From NCBI GenBank assembly GCA_036897095.1, contig JAYMSP010002377.1, positions 1-24,683 of the forward strand: DNA of 24,683 nucleotides, read 5' to 3'. The position numbers and the translations under genes are program-made. The notes beneath the pieces were generated by a model. It had not been told where the DNA came from. It ran no database searches and worked only from the letters and a program-made list of their open reading frames with translations. This stretch comes from Plantago elongata (Eukaryota; Streptophyta; Magnoliopsida; Lamiales; Plantaginaceae). Positions 10,561 to 21,326 of the stretch are shown piece by piece (position 1 is the first letter of the stretch; each line of letters opens with the position of its first letter).

Positions 10561-12413
10561 TGGATGAATTTCAGGTACTGATATGCAATAAGTACCGAAT
10601 TTTTCAAAAGCGTGTGTGAAGCAGCGTAAGTAAATTATTCACCGGAGCTGAATATTTTGATATTCTAAGAGTTAAAGCTCGAGTTCGAATTCAACTGAGT
10701 TGTATCGAGTTCGGTTCATTAACAAAATCTATAAAATAACAATGAATTTGGGCTTGAATAATTGTAGCAGGTAAAGTTGCTCAAATGATAAATTATTAAT
10801 CATGTATCAAGCTCGAGCTAAAAAATACGAGTATTGACGAGCCTTATCGATCTTTATCTATAAAAATATTAAATATGTATCAAAGCTTATAATTTATTAA
10901 AATAAGTACTCTTAACAAGCTTTATAGAGCCGAGTCTCGACTCGATAATAGAATAAGTATGAACTAGAACTTGAGTTCGGCTTGAAATAGCTTACTGAAA
11001 CGAGTCGAGACTTCGGTAAAACTCATCTCGCATAACGACACTACTCCAACTTGAGTTTTTATTTCCACTTTGATATTTTATCAATCGTGTTTTATTTCAA
11101 CTACTAATAATTTTAAAATTAAATAAAAAATTATTTTATTGTATAATTTAGATGAATATTTTATACTTCTAGATTAAATCAATTCATAATTGAATTAGAT
11201 GAACCGGGAAATTTTAAGAGTTCATCACGTGGAGGATCCTTCACATATTTTATCACAACTAAAAACGTCTACGTTCTAATATTATATTTACGCGTGACTA
11301 TATTATTATATTAATATATTACTCGCTAAATAATAATATATATTAATACATACTGAGTTCTTAGTTGATAGGTTTGTGGAAAAAGTCAATTGATTCATTT
11401 GATTGCTATGCTATGCAAGGTAAAGTGTGATCGGGATGAAAAGAAGAAAATATGGATGAGCAACTTATAGTCGTATCAACTCTTGCGTTTACTTGATGGC
11501 ATAGTTCCCGTCAATTACATGTTATTTCCTCCACGGCTCCACCGCATTTAATATTCTTAGTTTCTTTTTCCTTTTTCAACTGATTTTACGTAATATAGAC
11601 GTTCAATAAAATTATATAATTAAATTTTACAATTTAATATTAATTTATAATTTAATTAAAATTATAAATCATTAATAAAAAACGGAGGAATGACTTTATT
11701 TTTCCATGTAAGATCAAATTCACTAAATATTTTAGTTTGGAAATGTATTATGCACTCTATATATAAATACAGAAAAATACTAGATGTAATTGATGTGGTT
11801 TTAAACAGATTGTGTTGCACATGAACTGTAAATGAGTTGAACTTTTTTGAGTTGTGCGTGCTCTGCTCATAAAAAACTCGTATATCTTGAGTTTGATTTT
11901 AAATTATAGCTTGATTTAATATTCGAGTCGAGCTTGAATGTTGAGAAGCTCGGCCTAAAAGCTTGAACTGTTGCTCGGAAAAAGATAAAAAATATAAGTA
12001 TAATATCTTTTTTATTATTTTTTAATTTAGAAAGATTTTGAGCTATCAAGTCTAAATTTAAATTTTATTTAGTTTTCAAGTTTGTGAGTCGAGTTAAATT
12101 CGAACCTCGAGAATTAAAAATTAAAATGAAGCTCGCTAACGAGAATAATGACACTTTCTTTGCAATTTTTCCTGAAGGAGCCTAGCTTTTGTACTGAATT
12201 GGACCCGGGCCTAATGATTCCACATTTAGAAATGGAGTATTTCCCTTTTGCGGTTTGGGTTTCTCGCAATTTCCATATTTTAAAGATTTTAGATCTTCTT
12301 ATGTGCACGCTTGTCAATTTTGTGACAGAAATTGGAAAAGATAGGATAAGAGTTACATTGAACTGATCTGAATTCAATATTTCCTTAAATTGATTGCATT
12401 CACATTTATAGAG
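10561..12413. repeat. Intergenic spacer with CTCGAG/GAGTCGAG-rich decayed repeats
   Basis: No gene is supported here. Two blocks (about 10670-11040 and 11880-12130) are dense in variants of CTCGAGTTCG, GAGTCGAG, AAGCTCGAGC and TTCGAATTC. This texture is typical of an old high-copy plant repeat, and the two blocks could be fragments of one family. Between them the DNA is very AT-rich, with TAATATATTA-like palindromes near 11305-11355. Neither ends nor coding pieces could be defined, so the element class stays open. Confidence 0.4.
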
Positions 12414-12964
12414 AATTTGAATGAAGATTTGTTTTGATTGTGTTAAAGATTACTGCAGTGTATTTTTAATGATCAAAACCTAAGTAGTCTGAACTGAACT
12501 CTGTTCTGTTCTAATTCAAAGCCAGAAGTAGAAATTGAGTCGAATCGAAACAGCTAAGCCTCCTTCATCAGTGATTCTTAATAGGTATGATCTTGAACTG
12601 TGTATGTGAATGTTATGATTCTTTCAACTCTGATCTGAATGACCAGCAAATCTCTGCTTTGCTAGCTTTATGGTATATAATGTAAACATATGAAGCTATT
12701 TTCGGTACGGAGTAAGTACTCACATGTGTCAGTCTACTGGAGTACTACATGTCTACATACTTGGTACTTTTATTAGTTTTGTATGGTTTAATGCTTTTAA
12801 TGTATACTAATGTTATGTCAATAGCTTTTGAGTATTGCATAAACAATTTATGTTGAATATTTAGACTATTTTTATCACTATTGAGAGTCAAGCCAGAAAC
12901 ACTGCCCAAATTGAATCAAGAGTTGTTTTGATTGTGTTAAAAAATACTGCATTGTATTTTTAAG
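12414..12964 (+). repeat. Dispersed direct repeat upstream of the pseudokinase gene
   Basis: A block of about 55 bases occurs at 12414-12470 and again at 12908-12964. Both copies contain GTTTTGATTGTGTTAAA, then TACTGCA, then TGTATTTTTAA, with few changes between them. Each copy is followed at some distance by CTTAAT(A/T)GGTATGA (about 12578 and 12994). The spacing of nearly 500 bases suggests duplication of a leader segment. The GGTATGA parts read as splice donors, so the copies may be alternative first exons; this is inference. Confidence 0.6.
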
Positions 12965-13047
12965 TGACAACCAATCGCGAATTTACCTTCCTTCTTAATT
13001 GGTATGAACTTTTTTATGTTCAGGTTTAACAGATACAAAAGACAGCT

Positions 13048-16000
13048 ATGGTATTCACAAACAAGAAGAAAAAACAGCCAACCATGGTTAAGTTGATGAA
13101 ACGGTTCCAGCATTTGCTGAGGGATCATGATAAGGCCAAGAAAATAGAGAAAAATGGTGGAGAACGTCCCGAGCAAGTGAGTATTGGCAAGGCCTTTAGT
13201 GTTGATGATTTGAGACTCATGACTTGGGAGTTTAGTGCAGATAATTTGCTTGGGAGCTTCCCGTTTGCGAATGTATACAAAGGAATATTCCCTATACAAG
13301 ATGACGATGCTGCTGCTGCTGAGATGATGCATGTTACAATCAAAGTATTGTTACCGGCTCATGGTGATGTTGATCCTGCTCTATCATGTGCCTGGAGGTT
13401 AAAGGTATATGCATATACCAGTTTTTACATTACTTATATTAACAGTTTTGCTATCTTTTGAAATGCTAGTAAATAGTATAGTTAATGTACATCCTTGTTA
13501 ATAAAGCCGTGCATGGTTTTTATGAAATAGTAACATTCTTTTTGTGTACTAAAACAATCTAAAATGTAGTGAGCAGAGCACAAATGCGTAGTTAAATTTG
13601 ACAGCCAACCTTCCTCTAGACAGTTTTTTTTTTTTGGGTTTATAAGTGCTTCAGGGAGATGAGAGAAAAGGGTTAGTCCATTTGACTGTTTGCCTAGCAC
13701 AAGTCGAGTTATGGCTTTCCATAATAGTAGGATGACTAAGTCGGTTATCTCGAATTAGATAATTGAAGTGTATTAAATACTTACCTCATTTATATGTACC
13801 CTGCTGAGGCTTATTTAGTTAGTTTTCTGAGGAGATCAACTTCCGGAGGATGTTGTCTGTTTATGGATATAGTGATCATGTGGCAGGAGCAGGCCATGGT
13901 TTGGTATTGTTTGATAATTTATCCTTAATTCCTTTTGCAGAATGAGTTACATTCTCGGGCTGGTCCTGATCAGGTGAACCACCTGTATCTGCCAAACATA
14001 CTTGGTTCTTGCTGGGGCAGTGGTGGTATATTTGCCATGGTTTATAAGCTAAATTCTCACTGTATACTGGAGAAGATTGCATACAAAGGTAATTAAAGTT
14101 GCCATATTTCGTCCCTTGCTACTAGTTCATATAAATGAATCAAATTAATACTACATTATGCTACATGCTATATATGCTATCAAGAAGTAATCTAGGTTAT
14201 TCGTGTTATCAATACATACTTGTATTTTGCAGACGGTTTGAGCTGGGAAGACCGAATTCATATAGCTTTCAAACTTGCACTCCTGCTAGAGTACTTACAT
14301 GAACGCAGCCCATGCGTCTCTGTTGGCAATATAGCAAGCTGTCATATTATTCTTGATGAGGTGGGTGGATACACATTTCCATGGGCTAGCGATAATGTCA
14401 GAGCAAAAATTCCTACGACAGAATTTGTGTATATTTGTTGATTGCTCTGGCATTAATAATATTTGATTTTACATTGTCGCTTACCATTTTCATTATTTAG
14501 TTGCAATGAATCATGGAATATGAAACTTAGTCTTCTCCCTTGTTGTGATTCTTAGGCTCGAAATCCTATCTTGTATGAGTTTGAGATGAGAGGGGTGAAT
14601 TACTCGGCCCCTGGTCATGTCTCTTCAGGTCGGTTTCGTATACTGATGATATGGAACGTGCCAAAGTATTGGTAATAATAAGTGAAGCCCTCTAACATCA
14701 GTGCTTTGGGTTCTTTTACAGGTGTTGAGAATAATACATGTGATGATATTAACTCCTTTGGTCATATTCTTATATCCCTTCTATGTTGTGATGAAGAGGA
14801 ACGAGCACTAAATATGTATAGGGTTTCCGGGGCTATAGCTGATTGGGAGACGTGTCGTTTGTATAGAAGTGAAGTCGGGGGTCGCATGTCTGGTCGTATT
14901 GGATATAAAATGACTGCCACATCTTTCAATAGCCATCCGAACTACCGCTCATATGATGCACGCAGACTTTCCAAGTTAGCCTTTAGGTGTGTCTCAGAAA
15001 AGCGTCCTTGTATAGGTGACATAGTTGGGGAGTTCAGGAACTTGTTTTTCATTGGTGTGCATGCCTTTGCTAGTCTTCCTGTTAATGGTAAAACAGTACA
15101 AGAGCTGAAGTTTTCAGATATAGAGAATATAACCCGTGGCTTCAGTGTATTAATTGGCCATACCCAATTTGGAGTTTTATACCGGGGATGGTTTGGGACG
15201 AAAGAGGTCACAGTTAAGGTTTTCAGGGATACATGCACGAGGACGATTTTTATGGCTCACATCCCGGCTGAGATAGATGTTAAAGATACGATTCGCCGAT
15301 TGAAGGTACTTAAATGATTTTTATTCAAGGCAAAAACTCGTATCAGACTGTTAAGGTTTCATTATATAATATGGAACCTTAGGATTCGTCTGACCATTGG
15401 GATATCTTACACAAATTCTTCTCTATAATCGACTGTATTATACTCACTGTATAACCAAAATTTTGTTTTGTAGGATGAGATTTCAATTCTGAGAGATGTA
15501 AGATCATCCATCCTGCCTAGCCTGCCAAGCTTAATATCATTCTGCTGTGAAGAACACAATGTGGCAGTTGTGTATGACTTTCGGACCGTGTGTACACTTC
15601 ATACTCTTGTATCAAACGGTAAGTTCAGATTTTAGATGCCTTTCTTTGTATACTTCTGTGGGATACTCCTCTTTTGACATCTGTATAAGTATACACTTGA
15701 TATGTTGATGTAATTCATAGCTGTGTGCACGTATGTTTTACAGCTAGGTTCGATTGGATTCGTAGAATTGAAGTGATGAATCAAGTCGCTCGGCTTCTTC
15801 AATACATGCATAATTATGATCCTTGTTTTATTCTTGGAAACATATCATCTCATCATTTTCTGTTGGATGAGGTTTGCACAATTTGACTTGCCTAAATATG
15901 AATATTATGTTGCTTTAATAGTTTCCTCATATTTTTATATATGATGTTGTAGGATATGCAAATGGTTCTAGTTGATTTTGGGTTGCTTACTGGTGGATTT

Positions 16001-16499
16001 TTGGGTATGAAGAAAGTAAAAAAGTATACAAAGTTTCTAGGGGCCGTGGGATATGCAGACCCGTCTGTACTGATGATAGGTTAGTCGAATCTCAAATGTT
16101 TAGTCATATCAGATCATTATTATTTACTGATTCGCTATCGACGTGGCAGGCAAATGGTATCCACCAATAGATATTCATGGTTTTGGTGTTCTGTTAATCG
16201 AGTTGGTTGCTGGAAGACGCATGACAGAAAATGGTTTTGATACTCCAATCCTCACCTCGCTGATACAATCTAGACGGAATGATGAGGAGGATCATTCACT
16301 TGATACACATTCAGTTATTAGCGAGTTCTTGAAGAATGACCAATTCTACTACGAAGATGATGCACATGTGATTGTTAAGATCGCACTGAGCATCCTTAGA
16401 CACTCACGCAAGGCCTACGGGGATATTAATAAAACTGTTCATCAGCTAGAAGGCCTCATGTTATCTAGACCATTAGAACATATGTATGTTATCTCATAA
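13048..16499 (+). CDS. Tandem double pseudokinase (two kinase-like domains, both without HRD)
   Basis: Predicted exons 13048-13404, 13941-14088, 14233-14360, 14556-14628, 14722-15305, 15474-15618, 15744-15871, 15953-16079 and 16150-16499 join in phase to 679 residues. The N-terminus is Lys-rich, with no signal peptide or membrane segment, so the protein is probably cytoplasmic. Domain 1 runs from about 50 to 346: loop LLGSFPFANVYKG, VTIK (Lys99), VGN (199-201) for HRD, EFE (219-221) for DFG, a shortened activation loop, and DINSFG for the F-helix. Domain 2 runs from about 362 to 670: loop IGHTQFGVLYRG, VTVK (Lys401), LGN (509-511) for HRD, intact DFG (529-531), GYADPSV for the APE region, and DIHGFG. 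Losing the catalytic Asp in both halves predicts little or no phosphotransfer, while ATP binding may persist. The domains resemble plant RLK/Pelle kinases, for example ZRK-type receptor-like cytoplasmic pseudokinases; the exact subfamily is not certain. A scaffold or decoy role is inference. Confidence 0.8.
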
Positions 16500-16933
16500 C
16501 ATATTATTCTCTCATATATGTCTACACAGATTTTGACCCACATCTCGTCTTAAATGGCTCAGGTACCAAGTAATGCAGAAAAAATCGATGTACGCAGCTT
16601 CAAACTCTCATACAGGATCATCCTCACAGTAGGTCGGTATATCTACTGTTTGTTCATCATTTACAAATCCAGGCCCTCGGCCTATATATTGGCCCACTAT
16701 TCGGCTTTTGTTCTGATTTGTGTTAATTGGATTCCTGATTTGCGATTTCGCTGGAAGTATAATTGGAGTGTGTGTTTATCTGATCAGTGTAGTGAAGTAT
16801 ACACAGAGAATCTGTTCAAATGCAGTGTTTATTGATCAAATTTGCTATTCCATTATATAATTTGTAGTTGTGCAAATCAAGAAAACTACTCATGTCTTCT
16901 CAACTTACTTGAATCTAAATGATCAATTCATCA
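16500..16933. other. Convergent 3' ends of the pseudokinase and subtilase genes
   Basis: This 434-base gap lies between two facing stop codons. An open frame at 16554-16835 on the plus strand shows no family motif and probably lies in the pseudokinase 3' UTR. I see no repeat or other gene. Confidence 0.45.
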
Positions 16934-19489
16934 CTACAGCCAAGTGACTGCAACTGGACTTCTAACATAATACTTGTAAGAAGTCCACTCTATGGATCCA
17001 AATGTGTAATTACCTGATACAGTCCTTTCACCTATAGCCGTGAAACTCACTTTGTAACTCAACTTTTCTCCCACACTACCAAACTTTAATACCTGAGGCT
17101 CAACAAAGATTGACACTCCTTCAGGTTCAGACACTTTCACAACATAAGTACTAGCACCGTTTCCAACATTAGTAACTGTTCTCTTGAATGTTGTACTAGC
17201 ATTATGACCCTTGCTGCTCAACTGGACAGCAAAGGAAGGGTAGTTCAAGTCCCCTGGCTGAGAATCTGAGCCTCTAGGACAGGTGAAGTTTCCGCCTGAA
17301 AAGAGAGCTACTTGTGTTGAGTTGTAGTTCAGGCTGCATAAGTAGGTAAGGTAGTCTTGTGTCGATATGTCATAGATTAGACCAGGGTCCGAGGCCTTGT
17401 TAGGGTCTACATGTCCAGAGCCATAGGTGAAGGGGGTTGCGAAGTTTGAGCTTGAAGATAAGGCGATGTCTGATATTGGAGAGTTCTTCGAGTTGTGTGT
17501 GTACGCGGTTGTCATCATGGCTGACTTGATTGCTGCTGCTGACCAGTTCCTGTGTTGAGATTTGAGCAATGCAGCTATGCCACTAACATGAGGACATGAC
17601 ATGGATGTTCCTGAAACGATGTTGTAAAGAACGCTTCTTTTGTCGGATTTGAGCATCGTAGGGCTGATGTTTGGGGGCCATGCTGCCAGGATATTCACTC
17701 CTGGGGCAGTTATATCCGGTTTGATTATATCAGGACTGAAAACACTAGGCCCACGTGATGAAAATGCAGCCATAACCGGAGCAGGGCTGTCGTATGATGT
17801 TCCTTGGAATGTGATCGTGGCAGTTGCCTCCTTTGTGGAGTTTAAGTAACTTTTGATTGTATCTGATGAAGTGGCACCTAGAGACGTCGCTGGAATCACG
17901 TGTGGATCAGCGAAAAGCTCGTCGCCTTGGTTTTCAGTGTTTGCTAGTATCATGCCAGCTCCACCAGCTAGTTTCACTTCTAGTCCTTTAGCAGCTCTGC
18001 CGTTGATTCCTCTGTCACATATCACAATCTTCCCTTTCACCAAACTTGGAGTTAAAGTGCCACTGGTGCAGAATTTGGCTCCTAAACCAAGATAGCTCGA
18101 AATCACAATGTTAGCTTTGATCAAGAAATTCATCAAGTTGAATAAGAAGATATGTATAATTTATGTTCAATAGACTGTTATCAGGCTTATTGATTAAATG
18201 CAGCTTCTATGAATGTTAGTTCTTGATCCGGTACCTGCATTTTCGGGATATACTAATGGAAGTAGTTTAGTAGGCTTCCCGAAATAAAGAGATGCTCCGA
18301 TGAAAGTCCGTCCATCACCAAGCTGTATTTTTGTAGGAAAAGCACGGTCCATGTAGCTTGCTGCAACGGTCATCACCCATGGCGCAATATTACTCACACT
18401 TGAAACTGTAGGACCTGAGTTTCCAGCTGAGAACGACACCAAAACGCCTTTTTGGAATGCGCCAAATGCAGCAATGGCCAAGTTATCGCTATAGTATGGT
18501 CTCGAAAAACCTCCTAGGGAAAGTGATAGGACATCGACTCCATCGGTAATTGCCTGTTCGATTGCAGCTAATATATCAGAACTTGCACACCCAAATTGGT
18601 AGCAAGCTTTGTAAGCTGCAATTCTGGCAGTGTATTGCATCCCTGAAGCAGATCCTTTGGCCAGGCCGAGAAAGCTTGCGCCTTTTATGAAATTACCCGC
18701 AGCTGTTGAGGCAGTGTGCGTCCCGTGTCCTTCTGAGTCACGAGGCGACCTATAATCTGTTGTCTCGTTTATTCTTCCTGCGATGGACTCATATGCTTTA
18801 AAGAAGGCTCCAGCGCCTATCAGCTTCCGGTTGCATTTTGAAGCTGTGAATTTCGTTCCAACCTGGCATTTTCCTTTCCAGTGAGAAGGCACAGGTGATA
18901 TCCCTGATAAAGAAATTTTAGAAAGAGCAAGTCTGATATATATGAAATGTCTGTTTTTCTTAAAGATAACGAAATACATGTTGAATATTATACCTGAGCC
19001 GCGGAAACTGGGATGTTCAGGCCATATTCCCGTGTCAACAACTCCTATGATCACGTCTGAAGCTAGATTTTGAGCGCTCCAAAGTCCTTTCCCTTCTTCA
19101 AGGCCGAGAAAGTGAGGCGAGTGAGTTGTGTGGAGGTTCAGTAGTTCATCAGGCGTGGCAGAGAGAAAGCCATCAACTTTTCTCAATGAATCTAGGTGTT
19201 GTGTAGTCAGTTTTGCCGAAAAGCCTGAAATGGCATTCTCGTAAACATAATGTAGTTCCGGGAGTGGCATTGGCTCGTCTTGCTCTTCGTCTACTTCAGC
19301 TGAGGATGAAACAACGATAGAGTCGATGATGGTTTCGTACAACCGTGCTGAAGTGCCAAGAGAAGCATCCAATGCTTTGATCTTGCTCCTGTCCATGTGG
19401 ACAACATAAGTTTGCGTGTCTATGGCACCATATGAACACAAGACATTGAAGAAGAAGAAGAAAAATATAGACAAGACCTTGATGATCAT
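16934..19489 (-). CDS. SBT1.1: Secreted subtilisin-like serine protease, SBT1.1-like
   Basis: Subtilases of this type are secreted endopeptidases of the cell wall. Predicted exons 19489-18994, 18903-18235 and 18081-16934 join in phase to 770 residues, the usual family length. The start is the ATG at 19489 (MIIKVLS); the frame further up offers only TTG. Domains in order: a Phe-rich signal peptide (1-22), an I9 propeptide (about 26-122, TYVVHM to LHTTHSPHFLGL), an S8 catalytic domain with Asp152 (VVDTG), His225 (GHGTH), oxyanion Asn327 (SAGNSGP) and Ser548 (SGTSMSCP), a PA insert (about 390-475, VKGKIVICDRG) and a C-terminal Fn3-like domain ending RSPVAVTWL. All catalytic residues are present. 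SLSLGGFSRPYY, CSLNYNSTQVALFSG and RSPVAVTW point to SBT1.1, reported in Arabidopsis to process a phytosulfokine precursor; whether this copy does so is inference. Intron 1 (18993-18904) is 90 bases without a stop, so retention would stay in frame. Confidence 0.92.
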
Positions 19490-19614
19490 TGTTTCTGTTG
19501 GAAGTACAAAAGAACACAATCACATTAACTGGTAATTTATGCTATAAGTAGTTGAATTCAATTGGGAAAGACAAGAAAGAATGAGATTTTATGAATACTC
19601 TCGTTGAAGTTGAG

Positions 19615-19621
19615 TTTTATA
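19615..19621 (-). promoter_or_regulatory. Subtilase TATA box
   Basis: On the minus strand CCCTATAAAACTC places TATAAAA about 126 bases before the start codon at 19489. This predicts a leader of roughly 95 bases. Position and match are both good for a plant core promoter. Confidence 0.65.
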
Positions 19622-19857
19622 GGGAAGTCAAGACTTAGAGTATCTTTTGCATTTTTCATCTCTACTGCACGCTTTTGATCATATATATGATGAATGTTGA
19701 AGAAGAATGTGTCCTAAACTAGTGATAATGATTGAGTTGTTGATTGTTGATTAAAAATACATTGCGACGCTTACCTTGTTACATATTATTTACTGATGGT
19801 GTATATTTTATATTTTTGAAACTGTTATACTTATAAGTATTTTTTTATAATAAAACG

Positions 19858-19895
19858 TACCGATAAAGTGACTACATACCGATAAAGTGACTATA
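19858..19895. repeat. Two tandem 19-bp units
   Basis: TACCGATAAAGTGACTACA is followed directly by TACCGATAAAGTGACTATA (one mismatch). It lies about 370 bases upstream of the subtilase start. On the subtilase strand the core reads TCACTTTATC, so it may be a duplicated regulatory site or simple slippage. Confidence 0.85.
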
Positions 19896-21326
19896 TAATG
19901 TGATTTTATCTTGTGGTTTAGCCTAAAGATTGATGCATCACAAAACATGGCCAACATTTTTAGGGACCAAAAGGAAGAAATGGAAGAGATAGTGCAAAAG
20001 GATGAAGGCCCGTTAGGTATTATTCGGACTAGTGGCATATGTGAGTGTTGAGGATACAGATGGACCAATAATGATAACTCTTACTACAGTCTTGCCTCCA
20101 CTCAAAGGCAATAGGGTTGATAACTTTATCATTCGAACCTTCTAAAACAACTTAGATCGAGTCGGTTGTCGGGTTCAAATTTTAAAACATAATAAAATAA
20201 CATATCAATACTACTAATTTTACTCTGTACTCTATAATTTTATACATTTAACCACCATAATTCACTGTTGTGAAACCCATGACAAAGAGGATATTCACCT
20301 CTATTTAAAATGTTACTATAATTTTTATTGCATTATCTCTTACTTTGCCTCTTTTTGTGGTGGAGGATGGACCATGCTGCAATGCTTCAAAATCATGACA
20401 AGTTAGACATAGATGTACCAATGTTCTCAAGTGTAGACCTGATGTCAACAATTAGTAATGGCTAATGAGTTCATTTTAACAACTTTTAGCAACGTTTCCA
20501 CACAATAAATACAGCCGGGTCCAACTTTTTGTTAGTTATTTTAAAATGAAGTAAATAAAATATAAGAAATAATAAATAAAGATATTAAAGAAGAAAATAA
20601 CTAAAGTATAAAACAGTGTGTTAAAATATTAAGGACGGTGAAAAATATAGACACAAATTCTTTTAAATAGCCTGAAGTTGAATTTTTAACGGATCAAAAT
20701 GAAAAATAAAAAATCAAGAGTAGATTAGGGGCAGTATTCAACAAAATTATTTCAACAAATTTTTTGAAAATAACTACTTTTGCTATATATTTAATATCTA
20801 ATATAGTATATATATGATATAATTCACAAACTATTTATAATAAACAAACATTACACACACACACACATTGAGTTTAATCATTATTTCATTTAATTTACAA
20901 AATTTCATGCATTTATCATTTTTAATCATACTATATTCTTCATATATTACTAAAAAAGTAGAGTTATAATACAATCAATAAATAATAGCCAATTTTAATT
21001 TTACATTCAAATTACACAACTTACCACTTAATTCTCGCCACCTATTTGGACTCTACGTTCACCCGTAGAATCAACTTGTATAATTGAAAATATAAACATC
21101 TATTATATATTAATTTAAAATATAATTTTTTTTTCCGAAGTTTTGTAATTAAATATATATAGAGCTTAATAAAACACTATATATGCACCAAAAAAGTAAA
21201 AATAAATAATAAAATATATACTTTCTGAAAATACAGCTAATTATACAAAATTCTATTCTAATTGAGGTTTTTATAAAAAAACTGCACAAAACATCAATTG
21301 AAATTTGGACAAAAGGCTATCAGGGT
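19896..21326. other. AT-rich spacer upstream of the subtilase
   Basis: No gene is supported. There is a 34-codon ATG frame at 19947-20051 (MANIFRDQKEEMEEIVQKDE at its start) that is less AT-rich than its surroundings, and a short AC microsatellite at 20853-20867. The rest is A/T-rich with many TATA and ATAT runs. Confidence 0.45.

Noticed and set aside
12700..12760. A second Stowaway MITE end (TACGGAGTA at about 12706 and GGAGTACTAC)
   Set aside because: Only a short terminus-like word is present; no partner end or TA duplication at sensible spacing.
16554..16835. A 93-residue plus-strand frame after the pseudokinase stop
   Set aside because: No motif, and its composition is typical of a 3' UTR; the kinase-like domain already ends normally at 16499.
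16934..19489. Two separate or broken subtilase genes
   Set aside because: The two large open frames are joined by a clear GT-AG intron (18234-18082) in matching phase, and the domain order is complete.
20141..20200. tRNA-derived SINE, from B-box-like GGGTTCAAAT at about 20173 (also GGGTTCAAAC at about 22789)
   Set aside because: No A-box at the right distance, no tRNA-like fold and no A/T tail could be recognised.
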